Below are positions 1 to 7,627 of a stretch of 63,414 bases of DNA, in pieces. This stretch comes from Herbivorax alkaliphila (GTDB lineage Bacteria > Bacillota > Clostridia > Acetivibrionales > Acetivibrionaceae), in assembly GCF_030848475.1 (NCBI RefSeq), contig NZ_JAVDDS010000022.1, positions 1-63,414 on the forward strand, given 5' to 3'. A model generated the notes under the pieces. It searched no databases. It was not told where the DNA came from and saw only the letters and a list, made by a program, of their open reading frames with translations. The number at the start of each line of letters is the position of its first letter. The first letter of the stretch is position 1. A program made the translations under genes and the position numbers.

Positions 1-5
1 TATTT

Positions 6-857
6 TTAAACATCTATTTTAGGATTATCCTCATCTGATTTTATATCCTTTTTCCTAGTCTTGTAAATAAAGAGTGTACCCATTATAAATACAAATGCAA
101 ATAATATAACTAATGCTATATTATCCGTCATTAATTCTGGAAACTGTATAGACATAACTGAATAAGAGTTTATAGCTATATGAAACATAATAGGAGCCCA
201 TATTGACCCTGTCCACAAGTATATGTAGGCAAATAACAATCCTAATAAAAAGGCATAGCTTCCCTGAACAGCGTTGAGATGAAAAAGTCCAAACAAAAAT
301 GCTTGAATTCCTATGGCTTTTGTCAGGCTAATATTCTTTTTTAATTCATTAAAAATAAATCCTCTAAAAACAACCTCTTCCAAAACTGGGTAGAGTATTC
401 CTATACTTAATAACAATAAAGGTATATTGCTAGAAGCAAATATTTGTTCCATGATTTTTTCATATTCTGAAAAAACATGTTCCAAATTAAAGTGATTATT
501 GATATAATCCAAAGCAAAATCTATAGTTATATTTGCAGCCACTCCAACAAAAGCTAAAATAAAAATCTTGTAAATATTTATTTTAGAAAAACCTCCCGCC
601 TCAAACATGCTTCTTTTTCTTCTTTTAAAAATTATATGGTAAGCTATAACAGAAACAATAAAACATGCAATATAAATAATAGGTATACTTTGATACATTT
701 CATTTTCAATATGCCCAATGTCACTTTCAAAATCGCCTTTGTATATACTTACAAGCATGTACAAAATTATAGCAGCCCCTGAAACCAAAAGTTGAGCCCC
801 TATAAATACTAAAAGATAAATTAAAACATTTATAATCATTTCAAATTTTTTATTCAT
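6..857 (-). CDS. CPBP-family intramembrane metalloprotease
   Basis: A 283-residue multi-pass membrane protein of the CPBP (CAAX protease/bacteriocin-processing, Abi) family, which cleaves or processes substrates within the membrane. The family signature is visible: an EEVVFRG motif (EExxxR) in the middle of the protein and, about 40 residues later, an FGLFHL segment carrying the second conserved motif with its histidine. Six or more hydrophobic segments surround these motifs. I place the start at the ATG of MNKKFEM; the upstream in-frame ATG lies on the GGGAGG ribosome site itself. The gene follows the PHP gene by 17 nt and probably shares its transcript. The substrate is unknown. Eukaryotic-type prenyl protease activity should not be assumed. 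Confidence 0.85.
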   Translation of the reverse strand: MNKKFEMIINVLIYLLVFIGAQLLVSGAAIILYMLVSIYKGDFESDIGHIENEMYQSIPIIYIACFIVSVIAYHIIFKRRKRSMFEAGGFSKINIYKIFILAFVGVAANITIDFALDYINNHFNLEHVFSEYEKIMEQIFASSNIPLLLLSIGILYPVLEEVVFRGFIFNELKKNISLTKAIGIQAFLFGLFHLNAVQGSYAFLLGLLFAYIYLWTGSIWAPIMFHIAINSYSVMSIQFPELMTDNIALVILFAFVFIMGTLFIYKTRKKDIKSDEDNPKIDV

Positions 858-874
858 ATAACATAAATCCTCCC

Positions 875-1720
875 TCATATTAATTCTTTTATTCTTTCTA
901 AAGATTCAAAAGGGACATTCAAATTACCCTTACCTGTTCCAAGTTTTATATCAGGTTTGAAATCACCGTGAAAATCGCTTCCACCAGTTGGTATTAAATT
1001 GTGCTTTACAGCCAATTTTAAAAAATTCTCTGTATCATATTGAGTATTATCCGGATAATATGCTTCAATACCTTTTAATCCAAATTTTTTTAATTCATAC
1101 AACAATTCATCTAATTTGTCTAGTTTAAGATTTAAATAAATTGGATGTGCCAAAATAGGTATCCCACCACATCTAGCAATTTCCTTTATAGCTTCTTTAG
1201 GTAACAGCCTTTCTTTTTTTACATATGCAGGCCGCCCAGTGGAAATATATTTATCAAAAGCTTCCTTTATGCTTTTGATATATCCTTTTTTCAATAAAAC
1301 GCTGGCTATATGAGGTCTTGCCACTACTTTTCCCTTAGCTTCCATTTTCACCTCATCTAAACTGATGTCAAACCCCAGTTGATTGAGCTTTTTAACCATT
1401 TTAGGGTTTCTCTCTTCTCTGCTGACTTTAAGTTTTTCAAGCAGAGGCTTTAAGTTATTATGACTGCCTTTAAAAAAATATCCCAACAGATGCATTTCAC
1501 TCAAATGATTAAATTCAACGCTTATCTCAACACCTGCTACAACTTCAATTTCAACTTTTTCAGCTTCCCTTAAGGCCTCTTCTATACCATCTATCGTATC
1601 GTGGTCTGTCAAAGCCATAGCCGAAAGCCCCACTTCTTTCCCATGTCTTACAAGCTCTGAAGGTGTCATAGTCCCATCAGAAACAACAGAATGAGTATGT
1701 AAATCAATTAGTTTATCCAT
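875..1720 (-). CDS. PHP-domain phosphoesterase
   Basis: A 281-residue PHP-domain protein, probably a metal-dependent phosphoesterase of the YciV/RNase AM-like group that acts on nucleotide or short-RNA 5'-phosphates in the cytoplasm. Visible metal-binding motifs are DLHTHS near the N terminus, LTDHDT at about residue 40, GVEIS, AHPIY and GGSDFHG near the C terminus. All are in the usual order and the length is normal for the family. I choose the second of two close ATG codons (MDKLIDL), because it sits 8 nt after AGGAG while the first is only 2 nt away. The DUF402 gene upstream and the CPBP gene downstream are co-directional with short gaps, so the three may form one operon. The exact substrate is not shown by the sequence. 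Confidence 0.85.
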   Translation of the reverse strand: MDKLIDLHTHSVVSDGTMTPSELVRHGKEVGLSAMALTDHDTIDGIEEALREAEKVEIEVVAGVEISVEFNHLSEMHLLGYFFKGSHNNLKPLLEKLKVSREERNPKMVKKLNQLGFDISLDEVKMEAKGKVVARPHIASVLLKKGYIKSIKEAFDKYISTGRPAYVKKERLLPKEAIKEIARCGGIPILAHPIYLNLKLDKLDELLYELKKFGLKGIEAYYPDNTQYDTENFLKLAVKHNLIPTGGSDFHGDFKPDIKLGTGKGNLNVPFESLERIKELI

Positions 1721-1740
1721 AACCATTTCTCCTATAAACA

Positions 1741-2211
1741 CTACTTATATTTTAAACAAATTTCAGGTGGAAACTCTCCTAAATAGGCCATTTTTAGTAT
1801 TTTATCCAATATAGAAAGAGACATACACATCTCCCTTTTTGTAATAATATCCTCTTTAATTGCCAATGAAAGTTCATCTGCATCTAAAACTTGAACACTT
1901 CCTTTCGGCAATATCTTAACATCTAAAAGCAAATCTACAAAAGTATAGGCATCATTTTCACTATCATATTTAACGTCAATTATATCACAATACCAGTATA
2001 TAAATTCTCCTGAAGGCCCGAAGAACTTGCTTATCTTATATCCTTCCTTTAAAAATGTATACGATATGCCTCCGGAAATATCATCACGCTTTCTAATAGG
2101 TTTCCATTTTGTAATTAATAGTTCTTCATTTCTAAAAACAAGCTCATCGCCTGTTATATCAACTATTTCATCAGGTATATATCTTTTTCTGTACATTTTT
2201 GGTTTTTTCAT
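1741..2211 (-). CDS. DUF402 family protein
   Basis: A 156-residue cytoplasmic protein of the DUF402 (FAU-1-like) family, some members of which are nucleoside di-/triphosphatases. The family core is seen in the C-terminal half: a YTFVDLLLDVKI strand region followed by a VQVLDADELSLAI segment, with the acidic residues that coordinate metal in characterised relatives. The start is the ATG of MKKPKMY after a GGAG site. The earlier in-frame GTG lies next to that site and is less likely. It is the first gene of a probable three-gene minus-strand unit with the PHP and CPBP genes. Its enzymatic activity is inferred from the family only. Confidence 0.75.
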   Translation of the reverse strand: MKKPKMYRKRYIPDEIVDITGDELVFRNEELLITKWKPIRKRDDISGGISYTFLKEGYKISKFFGPSGEFIYWYCDIIDVKYDSENDAYTFVDLLLDVKILPKGSVQVLDADELSLAIKEDIITKREMCMSLSILDKILKMAYLGEFPPEICLKYK

Positions 2212-2367
2212 AATCACAACTCCTCAAAGCACCATTCCTAAATATCAATTATATCTCTATCATTATACATGAAATACAGGTTTTTTAAAATGAAAATAGA
2301 AAAGATTATTTCCCACATCCTTCCACGCCAAGGCTTATAGTGTTATAATATATTACGTACTAAGGAA

Positions 2368-2455
2368 TGCTTTAGAAATAACGCTCTATTCTCAAAGAAA
2401 AGACCCCGATGATTTAAAGGGTTTTGGAGGATGGGAATCAGTTATTTCTAAAGCA
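2368..2455. repeat. 88-bp dispersed element with 15-bp terminal inverted repeats, copy 1
   Basis: This intergenic element is bounded by perfect 15-bp inverted repeats (TGCTTTAGAAATAAC and its complement). The interior has a second, weaker stem (ATTCTC with GGGAAT) and a central ACCC/GGGT hairpin around GATGATTTAA. Related copies occur at 16030-16100 and 25296-25385. All three are in gene gaps, which suggests a MITE-like or REP-like element. No coding capacity is visible. Confidence 0.7.
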
Positions 2456-2504
2456 ATTACTAAAGATAACATCTATAGAGTACTATAGTAAGGAGGAAAA
2501 CAGT

Positions 2505-2822
2505 TTGAGACCAAAAAGAACCTGTAGTAATTGTTTAAAAGGAACTTTTATCAACATAAACGGTGATATTCTATGTATTGAAAAAGGAGTGGTTTCCCCA
2601 GATTATACTTGCTCAAAACACAGATATCTACCTGCTCTTAAATCTATAAAGAGAAAAATTAATACCTGTGAGGACTGCGAGTATTTTATTATGTTTGATG
2701 CAAAAAGCATTGAAGATAAGTCTATAGGCAAATGTCAACTATTCACTGTTAGAGAATACGATGGCAGAAAGAAAAAAACCTGTTCTAAATTTGTAAAAAG
2801 ATCTAAAAAGGAAGTTTCTTAA
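2505..2822 (+). CDS. small eight-cysteine protein (possible metal-binding)
   Basis: A 105-residue protein I do not recognise as a named family. It contains eight cysteines in two similar sets: C7-x2-C10, C24, C36, then C55-x2-C58, C77, C93. This looks like an internal duplication of a CxxC...C...C unit, and each half ends with a TCSK tetrapeptide, which suggests zinc or Fe-S binding. The protein is basic and has no signal peptide or membrane segment. I choose the TTG start (MRPKRTC), because AGGAGG lies 8 nt upstream. The longer reading from 2424 starts inside the preceding repeat. A strong hairpin terminator follows at 2848-2887, so this is probably a single-gene transcript. Confidence 0.7.
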   Translation: MRPKRTCSNCLKGTFININGDILCIEKGVVSPDYTCSKHRYLPALKSIKRKINTCEDCEYFIMFDAKSIEDKSIGKCQLFTVREYDGRKKKTCSKFVKRSKKEVS

Positions 2823-2847
2823 ATTTTATGTTATGTTATATCTTTAT

Positions 2848-2887
2848 CCTGCCGATAAAAGCTATGAAAAGTTTATCAGGTTTTTTT
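2848..2887 (+). terminator. rho-independent terminator after the eight-cysteine gene
   Basis: CCTG-GATAAA pairs with TTTATC-AGG across a loop of about 11 nt and is followed directly by seven T residues on the plus strand. Confidence 0.8.
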
Positions 2888-2933
2888 GAGTAATTATTAG
2901 CCTAAAATAATAATATGTAAAAGGGTGATAAAT

Positions 2934-3608
2934 TTGAGAGTAAGCGAGATTTTTAACCAAAAATTAAATGAAATCCAAAGTAGAGTTCCCATAAAAATGA
3001 ACAGACCTGGGGCACATGACAATACTTTTCAGGAAACTTTAAATAACAACGTTGACGAAAATAATAACATTATCGATTTTGATCCACTAAAAGGGAATGA
3101 AAGTATACCTACAGCTGTAGATAAAGAAGGAAATGATAGAACTCAAGATGTTAAACGTGCAAGACTTTCTTTAGCAAACAGCATGGCATATATACCAAAT
3201 GACAGGGATGAACTTATGAAAATGATTGACGATAATATACAGAGTTCTTCGCAAAAATATGGAGTTGATCCAAACCTTATAAGAGCTGTTATGAAACAAG
3301 AATCAAGCTTTAATCCAACTGCCATTTCACGCTCAGGTGCCCAAGGGCTAATGCAGTTGATGCCAGGTACAGCTGACTGGCTGAATGTAACCGATCCCTT
3401 TGATGTCTCTCAAAACATAGACGGTGGAACAAGATATCTAAAAGATCAGCTAAACACTTTTGAAGGAGACATCAAACTTGCACTTGCTGCCTACAATGCT
3501 GGCCCTGGTAATGTGACAAAGTATAATGGAATTCCCCCTTTTAATGAAACCCAAAATTATGTAGTAAAGGTTTTGGACAACTATACCATGTATTCTGGTG
3601 GGCAGTAA
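2934..3608 (+). CDS. lytic transglycosylase (SLT domain)
   Basis: A 224-residue peptidoglycan lytic transglycosylase. The C-terminal 120 residues form a goose-type/SLT fold: the catalytic Glu is in KQESSFNP, followed by [10 protein letters not shown] and [10 protein letters not shown], the three classic SLT motifs in order. The first 90 residues are a polar, probably disordered linker without a signal peptide. Related clostridial proteins of this type also lack an obvious signal, so export may be non-classical or flagellum-linked. The start is taken as TTG (MRVSEIF), 6 nt after a GGTG ribosome site; the GTG at 2925 overlaps that site. The gene stands alone on the plus strand with its own downstream hairpin. 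Confidence 0.88.
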   Translation: MRVSEIFNQKLNEIQSRVPIKMNRPGAHDNTFQETLNNNVDENNNIIDFDPLKGNESIPTAVDKEGNDRTQDVKRARLSLANSMAYIPNDRDELMKMIDDNIQSSSQKYGVDPNLIRAVMKQESSFNPTAISRSGAQGLMQLMPGTADWLNVTDPFDVSQNIDGGTRYLKDQLNTFEGDIKLALAAYNAGPGNVTKYNGIPPFNETQNYVVKVLDNYTMYSGGQ

Positions 3609-3613
3609 ACATT

Positions 3614-3650
3614 CATGAGCACAGAGCTCACTACTATGTAGCTGTGCATG
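3614..3650 (+). terminator. hairpin downstream of the lytic transglycosylase
   Basis: CATG-GCACAG on the left pairs with CTGTGC-ATG on the right, with an inner AGCT/AGCT pairing, and TTTTC follows. It begins 5 nt after the stop codon. Confidence 0.6.
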
Positions 3651-3679
3651 TTTTCGTCATCAAAAAATTAGCATCTACA

Positions 3680-3726
3680 AATTATATCACCCATCTTAAG
3701 GAAGGCGTCTTACGGCAAAACCAGTG
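3680..3726 (-). repeat. fragment of the IS605-end-like repeat
   Basis: Read on the minus strand, this stretch resembles the 5' part of the two larger elements upstream of rpoB (32722-32882 and 33074-33220): a TAAGACGCC segment, CTTAAG, then GGTGATATAA. The 3' part with the terminal hairpin is missing, so it is a truncated copy. Confidence 0.5.
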
Positions 3727-3743
3727 AACCTATTTTGAAATAC

Positions 3744-5084
3744 TCAAATTAAAGGAGTATCAACACTTATATTTAGCTCTTTTTCGACTTCAGATATTTT
3801 TCTTCCGGTAAGATCTCTCCCATAATTATCAAACATAATAGGTGGAAGAACTATTAAGTCAGGCTCACCCTTTTTATCTATATATTCTTTTGCAACAGAA
3901 ATAATGTCCTGAGTGGTCAAAAGTCCGGCACATTTAATTGTTCCTCCAAAAAATTTATTTTTCACCTTTATAATTTCATAATTGAAGTTTATCTCATTTT
4001 GAAAAAATAATTTTTTTAAAATTCCAAATGCAAGTTCAGAAGTCATAAAAAGAACATTTTGTGCTTTATAAGTTGTCACTAAACGATTTATATCGATTAA
4101 AGTATCTGGATTAATATCATAAAGTACAATAAATCCTGGAACTTCACCTTTTTCTTTTTCTATAACAATATTTATCTTTTCATTTTTCCTTTCTATCACC
4201 AACTCTGGATTTTTCTTGTTTGTTACTTTGTTAAACCCATCTACCCTTGATTTTACTTTTAAACCATCAACCTTTTCAATTGAGTCTCCCTCTACTATAC
4301 CTGCTTTAAATGCCGGGGCATCTTTTATAACTCCCTCAATTATGCAGTCAAGATTTTCTATAACAGCAGGTTCTAATACAATAGGTACTCTATATTTCGA
4401 CTTTAAACTTTCTACTGTTTTTGATAATTTAAAATATTCATCATAAAAATAGAAACTATTCCCTGATTTACGGGTACATCCCTGCATATAAAATCGTATC
4501 GAACTTACACCGTTATCATTTAAAAATTCCACCATTTCTTCTATTTCATCTTTATCAAAAACATCAGGCATAAGTACGGCACTGGCATTATACTTAATTC
4601 TGTCTTTTAACAATAATATTTTTTCTTTTATATTACCTTTTTCTTTTAACCCTAAAATTCTGATTCTTTTATCTTCATCTATACAATTTACAGAAATATT
4701 CAATTCAATATTTTGAAGCTCCTTGAGAGTATTTATTATTTTTTCGTTCAATAAAATGCCATTAGTAGTGATTTGAATAACTGTCTTTTTGTACTTTTTT
4801 CTTATCATTTTTAATATCTCAAGAATATCTTTATGTAAAAATGGCTCTCCCTCAATAATTTTTGTAGCCGATTCACCTATTACTATTTTTTTGTCTTTAG
4901 ACAGGTACTCAATTATTTCACTAAAATCATTTAAATCTAATTTTTCTACTTTAAATATTTCTACTTCCTGTGGATTTTGCTTGTGACTGCAAAAGATACA
5001 TGAAGTATTACACTTTGATATAACAGGAAGAGTATTGGTTCTATAAACTGTATTAATTATATATTCTTTTGAAGCTGTCTTCAC
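3744..5084 (-). CDS. radical SAM protein with PDZ and DUF512-like domains
   Basis: A 446-residue protein. The N-terminal third is a radical SAM domain with the [4Fe-4S] motif C-x3-C-x2-C in CNTSCIFC at about residues 25-32. Next comes a PDZ-like segment (APAFKAGIVEGDSIEKVDG, about residues 255-275), then a C-terminal region resembling DUF512, with a typical NKFFGGTIKCAGLLTTQDI stretch. Known DUF512 proteins usually begin with the PDZ domain, so the order here is unusual. The start is GTG (MKTASKE); the AAAGG site about 11 nt upstream is weak. It stands between the lytic transglycosylase and a DnaA-box-rich spacer. The substrate is unknown. Confidence 0.75.
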   Translation of the reverse strand: MKTASKEYIINTVYRTNTLPVISKCNTSCIFCSHKQNPQEVEIFKVEKLDLNDFSEIIEYLSKDKKIVIGESATKIIEGEPFLHKDILEILKMIRKKYKKTVIQITTNGILLNEKIINTLKELQNIELNISVNCIDEDKRIRILGLKEKGNIKEKILLLKDRIKYNASAVLMPDVFDKDEIEEMVEFLNDNGVSSIRFYMQGCTRKSGNSFYFYDEYFKLSKTVESLKSKYRVPIVLEPAVIENLDCIIEGVIKDAPAFKAGIVEGDSIEKVDGLKVKSRVDGFNKVTNKKNPELVIERKNEKINIVIEKEKGEVPGFIVLYDINPDTLIDINRLVTTYKAQNVLFMTSELAFGILKKLFFQNEINFNYEIIKVKNKFFGGTIKCAGLLTTQDIISVAKEYIDKKGEPDLIVLPPIMFDNYGRDLTGRKISEVEKELNISVDTPLI

Positions 5085-5181
5085 AACGATTAACCAGCCT
5101 TTCTAAAAATCAAATATATTAAACACTATCTACGGATATTTAGCATCTTTTTTAAAGCTTGTTTACGAAATATCCACTATT

Positions 5182-5601
5182 TAATCCACAGTATCCACAG
5201 CTTTATCCACACCCTCAACCATTTGCATCAACTGCATTTAAGTATTATTTCCACAATATTCACATCTCAAATTTCAACAGCATTCGTCATATTAACAAGA
5301 TTAATTAATAGGACTTTAGTCCTAACTTATTTTGCATTTTTTACGTAAACAACCTTGCATTTTTTTACTTATACAAAAAATATTTTTTCTCTAAAACCTT
5401 GTCGTTACAGGCTTTTGCTGCACGCACACTTTATGTATATATACTATAAGTGGATATAATAAACTTTTAGATATGATACAAATGTACCAACATTATTTTT
5501 AAATATTTCTCCACAGATTTTTTCAATCTGATTAAAATTTACTCAATTTTTTGTGGATAATTGAATATTTCCCCTAGATAATTTAAAAAAAGTTATCCAC
5601 A
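5182..5601. promoter_or_regulatory. DnaA-box cluster in a 525-bp gene-free spacer
   Basis: The spacer between the radical SAM gene and tsaD carries three perfect TTATCCACA boxes: 5203-5211 (+), 5552-5560 (-) and 5593-5601 (+). Single-mismatch versions lie at 5182-5190, 5191-5199, 5256-5264 and 5507-5515, and weaker ones near 5170, 5247 and 5449. The boxes form two groups separated by very A+T-rich DNA (5265-5500) with a GGACT/AGTCC hairpin at 5311. This looks like a DnaA-titrating or regulatory cluster, or an origin-like site. dnaA and dnaN are not adjacent. No gene is visible here. Confidence 0.7.
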
Positions 5602-5609
5602 GATTTCTT

Positions 5610-6629
5610 TTATTTTTCCCCTAATTTCAATCCTGGAACAGCATTTAAATGCAAATCTGATTTTGAGCCTTTAATTAATTGATAATAGGCCGAACAAGCT
5701 ATCATTGCCGCATTGTCTGTACAGAGTAAGGGTTTGGGATAATACACTTTAAAATTGTTATCTTCAGAAGCTTTCAATAATTGCTCTCTTAAATAGGAAT
5801 TAGCCGCAACTCCCCCTGCAAGTGCTACTTTAGATGTGTTTTTTAGCTTTGCACCACGAATAAGATTATTAACAAGAACGTCTACCACTGCTGATTGAAA
5901 ACTTGCACACACATCCTCTATCTTGTAACTTTCACCTTTTTGCTTTTGTATATTAATATAGTTTAACACCGCCGTCTTAACTCCGCTAAAACTAAAATCA
6001 AGGTTTCCCTTTTCAAAATAAACTCTTGGGAATTTCACAGCTTTTGGATTTCCAATTTTTGCAGCTTTATCCACCAATGGACCACCAGGATAACCCATCT
6101 CTAGAGTACGTGCTACCTTGTCAAAAGCTTCTCCTGCTGCATCATCTCTCGTTTTACCTATAATTTCATATTCACCATAATCTTCAACGTGTACAATATG
6201 ACTGTGTCCCCCTGACACCACAAGACAGATAAAAGGAGGTTCTAACTCTTTATGTTCAATATAATTAGCTGCAATATGACCTTCAATATGATGTACCCCG
6301 ATAAGTGGCTTATCCATTGTAAATGCAAGAGCCTTTGCAGCGGAAATACCCACTAGAAGTGCTCCTACAAGACCTGGCCCATAGGTAACAGCTATTCCAT
6401 CTAATTGATTTAATTTTAAATCTGCTTCTTCTATTGCTTGATTAATAACCGGCATTATCAGTTCCACATGCTTTCTTGATGCTATTTCAGGAACCACTCC
6501 CCCATACTTTTTGTGAAAATCCACCTGAGATGAAATAACATTAGAAAAGACCTCACGCCCATTTTTTACAATTGACGCTGATGTCTCATCACAGCTTGTC
6601 TCTATGCCTAGTATAAAAATATCATTCAA
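5610..6629 (-). CDS. tsaD: tRNA N6-threonylcarbamoyladenosine synthase TsaD
   Basis: A 339-residue TsaD (Gcp/YgjD), which transfers the threonylcarbamoyl group to A37 of ANN-decoding tRNAs together with TsaB and TsaE. The N terminus [14 protein letters not shown] and the metal-binding HIEGHIAAN (HxxxH) are intact, as are GGHSHI and the C-terminal [13 protein letters not shown]. The reading frame extends upstream, but I choose the TTG at 6629 ([15 protein letters not shown]), which follows AAAGGTG at a proper distance and matches the family N terminus. tsaB and tsaE are not in the window. It follows uppP on the minus strand, with a 75-bp palindrome filling the gap. Confidence 0.95.
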   Translation of the reverse strand: MNDIFILGIETSCDETSASIVKNGREVFSNVISSQVDFHKKYGGVVPEIASRKHVELIMPVINQAIEEADLKLNQLDGIAVTYGPGLVGALLVGISAAKALAFTMDKPLIGVHHIEGHIAANYIEHKELEPPFICLVVSGGHSHIVHVEDYGEYEIIGKTRDDAAGEAFDKVARTLEMGYPGGPLVDKAAKIGNPKAVKFPRVYFEKGNLDFSFSGVKTAVLNYINIQKQKGESYKIEDVCASFQSAVVDVLVNNLIRGAKLKNTSKVALAGGVAANSYLREQLLKASEDNNFKVYYPKPLLCTDNAAMIACSAYYQLIKGSKSDLHLNAVPGLKLGEK

Positions 6630-6647
6630 AATTATCACACCTTTAGG

Positions 6648-6722
6648 GTTCAACTTGGGGACGGTTCTTGAATTGAATTGACTCCGAGTCAATTCAATTC
6701 AAGAACCGTCCCCAAGTTGAAC
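6648..6722. repeat. 75-bp perfect palindrome (REP-like) between uppP and tsaD
   Basis: Two 37-nt arms (6648-6684 and 6686-6722) are exact reverse complements around a single central base. The arms include CTTGGGGACGGTTCTTG and its complement. One end abuts or overlaps the uppP stop codon, and the other lies just upstream of the tsaD ribosome site. From memory, the GGGGACGGTTCT core resembles REP-like palindromes linked to Y1 (RAYT) transposases in clostridia. In RNA it would form a very stable hairpin between the two genes. Confidence 0.85.
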
Positions 6723-7519
6723 TAGAAATATATATTTGTAAACAACTGATCTATTAAAACTAAAACTCCCAAAGTATATACATAATAGGAAAACACTCTC
6801 AAACTTGCTTTTGCAAATACTCTAAGCATAAACTTAACTGCCAGATACCCAGATATACCAGCTGCCAGCATTCCAACTATCAACGGAGCCATCTCTACTC
6901 CCATCTCACCACCATCTCTTACAATTTCATATCCTTCATAAGCTGTTGGACCTAAAATTGCAGGAATGGACATAAGAAATGAAAACTTTAACGCAAATTC
7001 CCTATTTAAACCTCTAAATAAAGATCCCCCTATGGTTGACCCAGATCTTGACACTGCCGGAAGCATAGCAACCACCTGAGCAAGACCGACAACAACAGCA
7101 TCAAAATAACTGGTTTCTTTAAGTTTCTTATTTTTTGTATCTTTTCTATTTGCATATTCAGCATACCATAAAACTGTTCCTGTTATTAAAAATCCAAATC
7201 CAACAGTAACTCCTGTTTCTAAAAAATCTCTAATTACATCTTTAAATATAAATCCTATAATTCCCATAGGTATAGTTGCCGTAACAACCAGTAAAGTTAA
7301 TTTACTAGTAGGATTTTTTATCATTTCCAAAACATCTCGCCACAAAACTGATACCACTGCTACAAGAGTTGCTACATGAACTGCTACATTAAATGTCACA
7401 GTTCCCTCAGTAATGCCAAAAAGTTTATTACACAAAACAATATGTCCAGAACTGCTAACTGGTATAAACTCTGTTAAACCCTGAATTATACCTATAACTA
7501 TAGCCTCAATTATCCCCAT
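6722..7519 (-). CDS. uppP: undecaprenyl-diphosphatase
   Basis: A 265-residue integral membrane enzyme (UppP/BacA) that dephosphorylates undecaprenyl pyrophosphate to recycle the lipid carrier for peptidoglycan synthesis; it also confers background bacitracin tolerance. Both catalytic motifs are present: EFIPVSSSGHIVL near residue 20 (the E/SSSGH motif) and PAVSRSGSTIGG near residue 155. Seven or eight hydrophobic segments are visible and the length is typical. The start ATG follows a purine-rich AAGGGG site. The last codon touches the 75-bp palindrome that separates it from tsaD. Confidence 0.95.
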   Translation of the reverse strand: MGIIEAIVIGIIQGLTEFIPVSSSGHIVLCNKLFGITEGTVTFNVAVHVATLVAVVSVLWRDVLEMIKNPTSKLTLLVVTATIPMGIIGFIFKDVIRDFLETGVTVGFGFLITGTVLWYAEYANRKDTKNKKLKETSYFDAVVVGLAQVVAMLPAVSRSGSTIGGSLFRGLNREFALKFSFLMSIPAILGPTAYEGYEIVRDGGEMGVEMAPLIVGMLAAGISGYLAVKFMLRVFAKASLRVFSYYVYTLGVLVLIDQLFTNIYF

Positions 7520-7627
7520 TACACTTTCTCCCCTTTTTAAGTTAAACTACATACAATAAATATCTTATAATTAAAATACTCTTTTGTAAACCTTAATATG
7601 AATATTTTTTCTCCCTGCTCTTTTAAA

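Noticed and set aside
2368-2455. A riboswitch
   Set aside because: Copies lie at gene ends and in both contexts (upstream and downstream); the terminal inverted repeats suggest a mobile element, and I recognise no ligand-binding core.
5182-5601. Chromosomal oriC
   Set aside because: dnaA, dnaN, rpmH and other usual neighbours are missing, so calling this the replication origin is not supported; I report it only as a DnaA-box cluster.
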